37,496 nucleotides of DNA from Isotricha intestinalis (lineage: Eukaryota; Ciliophora; Litostomatea; Vestibuliferida; Isotrichidae). The stretch lies in the NCBI GenBank assembly GCA_023807065.1, contig JAJJLU010000491.1, positions 1 to 37,496 on the forward strand. The letters run 5' to 3'. The position numbers were made by a program, and so were the translations under genes. This document shows positions 30,328 to 37,496 of this stretch, in pieces. The notes beneath the pieces were generated by a model, which saw only the letters and a list, made by a program, of their open reading frames with translations, had not been told where the DNA came from and made no database searches. The stretch's first letter is position 1, and the number at the start of each line of letters is the position of its first letter.

Positions 30328-30687
30328 AAATTTATTAAAATAAAAAAACCTATTATAATCATTTTTCAAAAAATGTTTATTCAAAATATATAATTAATTA
30401 GTGTAGACTTAGAATACATAAATTTAGTCATATTTTCTACTTTTTATAATTTAGATATTAATATATAAAGAAATAATCTAAGAAATAAAAGTGAAATTCA
30501 AATTAATATTCAAACATTTCAAATTATTTTCTTAAAGAATTTGACTTAAATAATGAAATGTAATTTAAAAAACAATTATAATATATTTAATGACAAATAA
30601 AAACCTATATTCAATTGATAAAAGTAAAAATCTCATGATTATTATTTTTAAATTAAATTAAATGTATAATAAATATATATTTATAAA
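30328..30687. other. Convergent 3' intergenic region, nothing recognised
   Basis: This is 360 bp between the ends of a plus-strand and a minus-strand gene, so it holds both 3' ends. It is A/T-rich with no open frame, RNA gene or strong hairpin. Confidence 0.45.
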
Positions 30688-32187
30688 TTAATGTTCAATA
30701 TCTTCATTATCATTAATGTCTTCATCAGGCATATCAAAATTAGATATATTATATTGTTCTTTATTTAATTCTTCTTCACTTATTTGTTCAAAAGGTTTAA
30801 TTTTAGGTTCTATTTTATTTTCTAAAACATCTTTAAAATTAATATTTTTATAAAAATTATCATTTTCCAAATCACTAATATCATTAATTCTATTATTATT
30901 ATTTTTATCAAGTAATTTTAACAATAAGTTTTTAGCATTATCAGAAATAGAAATTAATTTACTAAATTTTAATTTTCCATCTTTATTATAAAAAGGAGGA
31001 ATATTCATTAACATTTCATAAATAAAAACTCCTAAATTATACCAATCATCTTTAATTAAATTATATTCATCAGGCTTTTGAAATTCAAATTTTTCAGAAA
31101 AATCCTTATTTTCAATTTTTCCATTATTAATTTCATAATTAATATATTTTATATTACCATTTCTATCCAATATAAAATTTTCAGGTGTCATTCCACAAAA
31201 ATTAATATTTTTCTTATGAAAATAATTTATAATTAAAGCAATTTGACAAGAATAAAATTGAGTAATTTCTTCACTGAAAATTTTATATCTATTTAAATGA
31301 AAAAACAAATATCCTCCTTCAAATTGTTGGAAATTATTAATTAAAAAATAATTTTCATTTGTTTTAAGTATAAAATCTAATTTAGGAAAAAAAATAAAAT
31401 TTTCAACTATAAATTCTAAAAGTAAACCAATATCAATAAGGAATTTTTCAATATTTAAATTATAACATCTAATTAAATAAAATTGATTAATAGGAATATA
31501 TTGTCCTAAACATATTTTTCCAAATAAAGAATCATTGAACATTCCATATAAACTAAAATTTTCAATTTTTAAATCAATTAAATTTAAATTTAAATTAGGA
31601 TCACAATAAACTATTTTTGTATTTTGAGATTTAATTAATTGAGCAACTCCGTTAAAGTTCCAATTTATTTTTTGTTTTTTTTTTATATTACCAAATAAAT
31701 AAACATCAATATCAATTAAACTTGTTTTATTTTGTTTAGATCTTATTTCTTTTCTTTTATCATATTTTGAAGTTACAAAATCATTTAAATGAACATTATC
31801 AACAAGTGATAAATCTATTTTTTTAAAAACTAAACTGTAATAAATCATTGAGATAAACTTTATTATTATTCTTTTATTCTCTGAACAATAATGATAATCA
31901 TATTCTTCTCCACTTCCATGAATTACAAATTCAAAAGATTGTAATGATGTTGTTATTCCTGATAATAATTTTATCGGAATTATTCTTTGAACTTTTTTAT
32001 TTTTTAAATTGTATATATTTTTTGTTGTTATTAATATATTTCTTTCTTGATGTTCATTTGATTTATTTATTTTTATTATTTTATCACTTAATATTACTTC
32101 TTCATCATCTTTTAATATTTTTTTTATTTCCTTGTCAAAACTATAAAATAATTTATCTTGACTTTTATCGATTAATGCATCTTTCAT
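30688..32187 (-). CDS. PH-domain AGC-type pseudokinase
   Basis: The protein has 499 aa. Residues about 20-120 look like a PH-type domain (RNILITTKNIYNLK, RIIPIKLLSGIT, then FEFVIHGSGEEYDYHY and a closing helix), an arrangement I associate with ciliate AGC kinases. The kinase fold runs about 208-435. Fold residues are kept: PEN at 335-337, DDWYNLGVFIYEML at 380-393 and PPFY. Every catalytic motif is altered. The VAIK Lys is Arg240, HRD reads Phe330-Cys331-Gly332, the following catalytic-loop Lys is Thr334, and DFG reads Asn350-Tyr351-Glu352. The Gly loop is also degenerate (YGMFNDSLFG). It should not transfer phosphate. The tail after the kinase lobe is acidic and AGC-like in position. A scaffold or allosteric partner for an active kinase is likely. 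Confidence 0.88.
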   Translation of the reverse strand: MKDALIDKSQDKLFYSFDKEIKKILKDDEEVILSDKIIKINKSNEHQERNILITTKNIYNLKNKKVQRIIPIKLLSGITTSLQSFEFVIHGSGEEYDYHYCSENKRIIIKFISMIYYSLVFKKIDLSLVDNVHLNDFVTSKYDKRKEIRSKQNKTSLIDIDVYLFGNIKKKQKINWNFNGVAQLIKSQNTKIVYCDPNLNLNLIDLKIENFSLYGMFNDSLFGKICLGQYIPINQFYLIRCYNLNIEKFLIDIGLLLEFIVENFIFFPKLDFILKTNENYFLINNFQQFEGGYLFFHLNRYKIFSEEITQFYSCQIALIINYFHKKNINFCGMTPENFILDRNGNIKYINYEINNGKIENKDFSEKFEFQKPDEYNLIKDDWYNLGVFIYEMLMNIPPFYNKDGKLKFSKLISISDNAKNLLLKLLDKNNNNRINDISDLENDNFYKNINFKDVLENKIEPKIKPFEQISEEELNKEQYNISNFDMPDEDINDNEDIEH

Positions 32188-32189
32188 TG

Positions 32190-33780
32190 AATAAAAAAAA
32201 TATTTTTTAAAAAATAATTATATTTTTATTCAATTATTTTATATGTTGTTTTCTGATGTTTAATTATATATAATTATCAAAAAGTTTATTTGTATATAAT
32301 TTCTTATTATAAAAAATATAAAATTTTTTGGAAATAATTTGAAAAAAAATGAATAAATTTTTTAATTTTGTTCTTCATTATTATTTAAATGTTTTTTATT
32401 ATTTTCTTTATCTCTTTCCTTTTTAAATTTAAAAATTATTCTATTATAAATGAATTAAATATCTTAATATTTATCATCTAAAATAGTATTTATTCTATTA
32501 GTTTGATTATCATTAATAGAATTAAAATAATCAAAACCAGTATTTAATTTATCTTTTTTTTTCAAGTTTTAATCTAATAATTTCTCTTTTTTTCATTATT
32601 ATCTTTACCATTTTTAACTTTATTTTCATCTTTAATAAAATTCATTTCATCTATAAAGATATTTTTGATTTAATCTTTCATAATTGTTTTCTTTATCTTT
32701 ATCTCAAGTACAATAAAAGAAATAATTATTGAAAAAAGTTTTTTTTAAATTAGTATTCCCAACTCAAACGTCTGAACAAAAATTTTTTAATTTTTCTAAA
32801 AAAGGACTTTGAATTAATATTAAAGTTCCATATTAAGAATCCATTTCTCTATGATACACATTATCTTTTTTTAATATTAATTTATAAGGAGTTCTATTAC
32901 AGTTATTTCATTTAATAATAAATCATTATCTTTTCCTCTTCCAATTGATAATTGTCATTTTTATTAATTTAAAAAATATATTTTATAATTTCTTTATCAG
33001 GAGAAATAGAATCAAAAGAAATATTATATCATTATTATAATCTTCATGATTAAATTTAATTATTGAATATATTCATCTAACATGTCTTATATAATAAGTA
33101 AATTTTTCTTTTCAAAGTTCACATTCTTTTTTATTTAAATAATATATTTGCATTAATCACAATTAAAATTTATTATGGTATTTGTTAATAACCAATCAAA
33201 TAAACATTAATAATGTAAATTATCATATTGAAACTGAACATTTACTTTTATTATATTTATAAAATACTTGAGTTATTCATAATTACCGTTTTACACACTA
33301 ACCAACTCAAATTATTGAACAATTGTCATGAATAAATATTTCATTTTCTTTATAAAAATAATTACCGTTCTTACATATTATTTCATATAATTTATCTTTT
33401 AATTCACTTGATTTGATTTAAATTTTCAATCTCATTATCACACAAAAATATATTTCCTTCTATTAAGAATTTATATCAAAATTTTTTTTACATAAACATT
33501 ATTATGATAATTAATTATTTCATGAAATTTCTTTAGGCAAATTATTATTAATTCACTTGACTTTTAAAATCTTTGAAATAATAATATTTTTGAAAAAACA
33601 AAATTACATACTTTTACTTTATTTTTTTCCTTTTAATAATGAAATTTGGTTAAAATTCATTTTTTAAATTATTAAATTTGATTTAAATTCTGAGTTTAAA
33701 TTGTTAATTGTAATTAAAAAAAATAAATATCATAAAATAAAATAATAATTAAAAATAAAATATATTTATATTTTAACTTA
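32190..33780 (-). pseudogene. Decayed minus-strand gene with Cys-containing repeats
   Basis: Read backwards from about 33480, protein-like text continues for over 1 kb through stops and frame changes. Early pieces include DKLYEIICKNGNYFYKENEIFIHDNCSII, then KKECEL and KFTYYIRHVR. Later pieces include YHREMDS, LILIQSPFLEKLKNFCSDV, FYCT and DKDKENNYERLNQKYLY. The end, near 32350-32560, is a Lys/Asn-rich tail. A motif appears twice with the same damage: Cys-Ser-x-x-stop-Val-Gly, where the stop is TGA (33309-33307 and 32766-32764) and Trp fits. Scattered Cys and His suggest a zinc-binding protein, perhaps PHD-like, but not firmly. It lies between two minus-strand genes. Confidence 0.6.
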
Positions 33781-33788
33781 TAAATATT

Positions 33789-34934
33789 TTATTCATTTTC
33801 TTTTTTATCTTTAATTTTATCATTTGTAATTATATCAAACTTTTCTTCTTTTTGTTCAACATTAAAGTGTTTTTTTGGTTCAATATTCTTTTTACTTTTT
33901 TCTTTGTTATTTAGTCCTAATTGAATATCATCATTAGGTTTATTTAAAATTTTTGAAATTTCTTTTTTTTCATTTTGTTGAAAAGATTTTTTATTAGTAA
34001 TATTGATTTTAAAATTAAATCCTCTAATTTTTTTAAATCTATCTTGAGAACTTTTAATCATATTTGAACTTGAAGGTTTTGAAATATTACTTTTTTCACT
34101 GTAATTACTTTGTTGACTTACACTTATTTTTCTATTAACATCATTTCTTTCTTCTGAGTAATTGCTTATACTAATATTATCATTATCTTTATTCTTTTCT
34201 GAATTAATATTAATATTATCAAATTCAGATATTTCCTCTTTTATTTTTTCTACTTTTATTTCATTATTATTATTATTATCAGTTAAATATAATTTATCAT
34301 TTCGAAATTCATTTTCATTTTTATTTTCTTCTTTTTCATTATTTATATTTTCTTCATTTTCTTCTTCTTCATAATTACTTTTTTTAATCAGTTTATTATC
34401 TTGAATATTATAATTATTTAAATTAATTTCAAAATTTGAATATTTATTATTGTAATCACTTGGATTTTGATATTTATATTTTAAATTTACATTTTCATTT
34501 TCGTCATCTTTTAAAACTTCTAAATCTTCAGTTTTATTTTTATTTTGAGAAATATCATATTCTTCATTTTGAGAATCATTATAACTATTATAATTATTAT
34601 CATCATCTTCAGTTTTATTTATAATGTAATTAACTTCAAAATGGTTTAAATCATACAAATTTGAATTAGCAAATTTAGACATTAAAATATTTGCAATGCA
34701 TTCTAATTTTTTATTTATTAATTTTTGAGATTTTAAAATTTTATTTATTTTAATTCCTAAAATGTTATTTGGTTGTCTTTTTCGTTTTTGCTTTAAAGGA
34801 TTTTTTTTAAAGAAATTTGAAATATTAACTCTATTATCTATTAATGTAGAATGAATTGATTGAGAAAAAGAGTTTGATTTTAATTCAAAAGGATTTTCAT
34901 AATTTAAATTTTCTGATGATTGACATTGACTCAT
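33789..34934 (-). CDS. Acidic Asn/Glu-rich hypothetical protein, 381 aa
   Basis: The family was not recognised. The frame can be extended upstream to 35048, but the extra 38 residues are a hydrophobic run that would be read from intergenic DNA and the antisense of the next gene's start. The ATG at 34934 (MSQCQSSENLN) has an A-rich upstream context, leaves a 76-bp divergent gap and is preferred. The first 120 residues hold the only ordered-looking part: NPLKQKRKRQPNNILGIKINKI followed by a helix KLINKKLECIANILMSKFA. The remainder is Asn/Glu/Lys/Asp-rich and disordered, with strongly acidic blocks near 190-220. KQKRKRQ could be a nuclear signal. Confidence 0.75.
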   Translation of the reverse strand: MSQCQSSENLNYENPFELKSNSFSQSIHSTLIDNRVNISNFFKKNPLKQKRKRQPNNILGIKINKILKSQKLINKKLECIANILMSKFANSNLYDLNHFEVNYIINKTEDDDNNYNSYNDSQNEEYDISQNKNKTEDLEVLKDDENENVNLKYKYQNPSDYNNKYSNFEINLNNYNIQDNKLIKKSNYEEEENEENINNEKEENKNENEFRNDKLYLTDNNNNNEIKVEKIKEEISEFDNININSEKNKDNDNISISNYSEERNDVNRKISVSQQSNYSEKSNISKPSSSNMIKSSQDRFKKIRGFNFKINITNKKSFQQNEKKEISKILNKPNDDIQLGLNNKEKSKKNIEPKKHFNVEQKEEKFDIITNDKIKDKKENE

Positions 34935-35010
34935 TAAATTTTTATTTAAAAAATAAATAAAAATAAATTGTTTAAAAATAAATATTATGTAGGAAAAAAA
35001 ATATATTAAA
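34935..35010. promoter_or_regulatory. Short divergent intergenic region, probable shared promoter
   Basis: 76 bp separate the start codons of two divergent genes. The stretch is A/T-rich and has no recognised motif. It depends on accepting 34934 as the start of the minus-strand gene. Confidence 0.4.
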
Positions 35011-36630
35011 ATGGAAGAAAAAAATGAAACAATAAATGTAAATAACATATATGAAAAGAAAAGAAGTTTTTCAAATGATTTTGCATATCCATCTTTGCAA
35101 AGGAAAGATTTAATGTATTTGAATTCAATAAACAGTAGAGATTTTCCAATAAGAAAAATAAATCAAATAAATACAAAAAGAGATTGGTCATTAAATTTAT
35201 ATAATTTAGATATTGAAAAATCAACTCCAAAAAAGAGTTCAAATTACATAAATAAAATAGATTTTATAAATAAAACCGATGATATTGAAAAAGCACAACC
35301 TGAAAAAGTAAAAATATTAAATTATCCAAATTTTATATTAAATACAAGAGATATTGAAAAAGCTTATCCTGCAAAAGATGCATATTTATCAGAAATAAAA
35401 GTAAATAATAATAATATTTCTCATTTAAGTGATTTTCTATCTCATAAAAATGATGGTGATTATCCAATAAGAAAATTTATTAGAAATCAAATTGATATTT
35501 CTGATATTGAAGGTGCTAAACCTAAAAAATTACTTCCTTTTTTATTCTTAAATAAAGTTAAAAATAATGAGAATAATAAAAACAATAATAATATTAATAA
35601 TGATAATATTAATGAAATGAATAAATCAAGTGTTTTAATTAATAATATTGAAAGAAAAAGAGATTATGATAGTTTTAATTATAATGATATAACAGAAAAT
35701 AAAAAGAAATATAGAAATACAAATCCACTGGATCCAGATTATGGGGTTTATGGAGGAAATATAGAAAAAAATCATCCTTATATTTCTAGTTATCATTTTA
35801 GAAGTAGAGGGAATTTATATATGTCAAATGATGATATTAAAGGAACTTTACCAGGAAGTAAAAATAAATATAATTTATTAAATATTGATAGAAGTTATTT
35901 ATTTAATACAAGTGATATTGATGGAGCTGTTGCTGATAGTAAAAAATATGGTATGATTACTAATAGAAATACTAATCCTTTAAATCCTAAATATCAATAT
36001 TTAGGAAGGAAAGAAAATTTAGATTATTCTGAAAATAAAAAAAATAATAATAATAGTTTTGAAATAAGTAAAGAAAAAGAAGAAGTACTTTTTGGGAAAA
36101 AAATAAATAAATTTAATCATTATAATAATAATAATAGTTTTAATAAATCAGCAAATTATAGATATGGATTTGATAATGATAAAATGGTTTCTCAAAGTTG
36201 TAATAATATATTTTATAGAGGTGAAAAAAAATATAATAATAATTTAAATAATTATTTAAATTCTAATCATGAAGATAAAAAACCTATTTTTAATCCTGAA
36301 TATTATAATAAACCAAATCCTAATTATGAAAGAATTCATCATGATATTAGATTTTCTAGAAAAAATCCTGAACATAGATTAGATAATATTATGAAAAGAA
36401 ATTTAGAAGTTTTATCTTCAATTAAATCAAATGATAAAAATAATATTGAAAATATTAGAAAAAAATTTGAAGAATCTAAAAAAATATTTAGATTAAAATC
36501 TTCTAATTCATTTAGTGATATTCATTTAAATAAAGAGAATAAAGATACTATATATTCAAAATTAAATCAAAAACCTTGTTATGAAGAGCAATTTTCATAT
36601 TTTTTAAAAGATAATTCTTATAAACCCTAA
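35011..36630 (+). CDS. DIExAxP-repeat protein, probably cytoskeletal
   Basis: The protein has 539 aa. A short motif recurs about seven times in the first 310 residues: DIEKSTP (67), DIEKAQP (91), DIEKAYP (114), DIEGAKP (165), NIEKNHP (250), DIKGTLP (275) and a degenerate DIDGAVA (302). Several are followed by Lys. A second phrase, RNTNPLDPDY and RNTNPLNPKY (about 235 and 325), occurs twice. Short basic-aromatic stretches such as YPIRKF and FPIRKI lie between. I recall D-I-x-G-A-x-P motifs in ciliate and flagellate proteins of unknown role, often cortical or ciliary, but cannot name a family. The C-terminal half is Asn/Lys-rich with NPEYYNKPNPNYERIHHDIRF. There is no membrane segment. This is the last intact gene before the telomere. 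Confidence 0.8.
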   Translation: MEEKNETINVNNIYEKKRSFSNDFAYPSLQRKDLMYLNSINSRDFPIRKINQINTKRDWSLNLYNLDIEKSTPKKSSNYINKIDFINKTDDIEKAQPEKVKILNYPNFILNTRDIEKAYPAKDAYLSEIKVNNNNISHLSDFLSHKNDGDYPIRKFIRNQIDISDIEGAKPKKLLPFLFLNKVKNNENNKNNNNINNDNINEMNKSSVLINNIERKRDYDSFNYNDITENKKKYRNTNPLDPDYGVYGGNIEKNHPYISSYHFRSRGNLYMSNDDIKGTLPGSKNKYNLLNIDRSYLFNTSDIDGAVADSKKYGMITNRNTNPLNPKYQYLGRKENLDYSENKKNNNNSFEISKEKEEVLFGKKINKFNHYNNNNSFNKSANYRYGFDNDKMVSQSCNNIFYRGEKKYNNNLNNYLNSNHEDKKPIFNPEYYNKPNPNYERIHHDIRFSRKNPEHRLDNIMKRNLEVLSSIKSNDKNNIENIRKKFEESKKIFRLKSSNSFSDIHLNKENKDTIYSKLNQKPCYEEQFSYFLKDNSYKP

Positions 36631-37471
36631 TTTAAAAGATCAATAAAATATTTATGAAAGTTGTATAAAGAAATTATATATATTTTTTTTTGATTTGATA
36701 AATATTTGAAATTGATAATATTATAAATAATTAATTTAAAAAAATGTTGAAAGAACTTTTATAAAAAATATAGAACATTAAAAATTAGAAAAAGAATAAG
36801 TAAAAATCCTTCAAAAAAACCATTTTGAAAAAAAGGAATAAAGTCAATGTTATCATATAAGAAAAAATTTATATTCTAAAAAATTCACAAAAAAATTATT
36901 TAATATGATAAGAACAAATTGTTTAAAATATACTATTTTAATATCTGATGAAAGTGCACAAACCTTATAAAAAATAATTCAATTTTTATTTTGTGAGCAA
37001 AATGAAATGTTAATAATATAAATAATAATATTGTTCATCCTTTAATTAAAAGAAAGTAAAATTCAATTTATAATTTTAAAGGATTAAAAGGTAATGATAA
37101 AGAAATGAAATCTATTTGGGAAAACACCGAAAAAAAGTAATAATGATTTAATTATTAATTCAAATACATTAAATGGGATTATTTTGAAAAAAATATGAAA
37201 ATCCAAACAAAAAAGTTAATCAATGAAAAATTTAAACAAAATAATAATAAAAATAACAAGAAGTATTGAATTATTTTTTAATTCTAAAATAAGAACTTTA
37301 AAAATTATATATACGGTAGGAAAAGGGTCAAAATTTTTAGAAAAAATAAAAAAAAATAAATTAAATTAACTTAATTTTGTATAAATACTAAGCATTATTT
37401 AATATTAATTTATTTACTCAAAAATAAAGTTTAATATTATTTAATATATTCTATTTTATATAAATCTTCAT
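36631..37471 (+). pseudogene. Subtelomeric gap with a decayed plus-strand gene
   Basis: No open frame remains, but the plus strand reads protein-like in pieces: RTNCLKYTILISDESAQTL then TAA (36968-36970) then KIIQFLFCEQNEML, and FKGLKGNDKEMKSIWENTEKK around 37077-37135. The TAA after SAQTL sits where Gln would fit. The last pieces, to about 37370, are Ile/Lys-rich. The family is unknown. The final 100 bases before the telomere are simple A/T sequence. Confidence 0.5.
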
Positions 37472-37496
37472 GGGGATTGGGGATTGGGGATTGGGG
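37472..37496 (+). repeat. Telomere repeat, ATTGGGG type
   Basis: Four GGGG blocks are separated by ATT, giving three full ATTGGGG units after a first GGGG, and they run to the end of the window. A G-rich strand running 5' to 3' toward the end is the normal polarity for a right-hand chromosome end. Four-G repeats are typical of ciliates (TTGGGG in Tetrahymena, TTTTGGGG in Euplotes). The ATTGGGG unit is the complement of CCCCAAT, which I recall from rumen ciliates, though I cannot confirm that here. Confidence 0.93.

Noticed and set aside
34935..35048. Upstream extension of the minus-strand acidic protein by 38 hydrophobic residues, resembling a membrane anchor
   Set aside because: These codons come from the 76-bp A/T gap and the antisense of the next gene's first codons. 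A good ATG at 34934 avoids the overlap.
1..37371. A reassigned code in which TGA means Trp and TAA means Gln, which would rescue the relics
   Set aside because: Intact genes use TGG for Trp and CAA for Gln with no in-frame TGA or TAA, and the relics also contain frameshifts, shown directly by the repeat at 1241-1326.
1..37496. tRNA, rRNA, CRISPR array or transposon
   Set aside because: No cloverleaf T-loop with matching arms, no rRNA-like block, no regular direct repeats with spacers, and no transposase or terminal inverted repeats were seen by eye.

Overview
This is a very AT-rich, gene-dense eukaryotic window that ends in a telomere. The last 25 bases are GGGG blocks separated by ATT, which gives an ATTGGGG unit (CCCCAAT on the other strand). 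Four-G telomere repeats, compact genes with tiny AT-rich introns, and families that look ciliate-like (a two-span membrane protein with a large loop, a helix-turn-helix-like protein, Asn/Lys-rich cytoskeletal proteins) suggest a ciliate somatic (macronuclear) chromosome. The genes read with the standard code: Gln is CAA, Trp is TGG, and 17 of 20 genes stop at TAA, 3 at TGA and none at TAG. That fits an anaerobic litostome such as a rumen ciliate better than Tetrahymena or Paramecium, which read TAA/TAG as Gln. The assignment is an inference, not a proof.

Layout. 1-2930: decayed gene (coiled coil, then beta-propeller-like stretches). 3101-7781: a hypothetical acidic protein, a Rab-like GTPase, a large Sfi1-like coiled-coil protein, and the elongation factor Spt4 with a 51-nt intron. 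7860-8900: decayed gene on the minus strand. 8993-9466: a bacterial-looking NlpC/P60-type domain whose expected catalytic Cys and His are replaced. 9771-11162: PPPDE peptidase with a helical tail. 11163-12957: gene-free stretch with traces. 12958-14373: Glu-rich protein. 14374-15441: gene-free stretch with traces. 15442-16753: Vti1-like SNARE with a 34-nt intron. 16834-20771: KY/transglutaminase-like protein, a doubly acylated small protein, a single-span membrane protein and an HTH-like protein. 21235-23797: Aurora-like kinase and a basic hypothetical protein. 24437-30327: two-span membrane protein, UBA-like protein and a Lys/Asn-rich protein. 30688-32187: PH-domain pseudokinase. 32190-33780: decayed Cys-containing gene. 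33789-36630: a divergent pair, one of them built on repeated DIExAxP motifs. 36640-37370: decayed gene next to the telomere.

The genes do not form an operon or an obvious pathway. They are housekeeping (Spt4, Vti1, Aurora, Rab), cytoskeletal or cortical candidates, and lineage-specific proteins. Two start sites were corrected and one 3' exon was added by finding introns or antisense overlap. The most unusual features are the decayed genes, which carry a consistent G:C-to-A:T signature; the probably inactive NlpC/P60-like gene; the pseudokinase with all its catalytic motifs altered; and the DIExAxP repeat protein.
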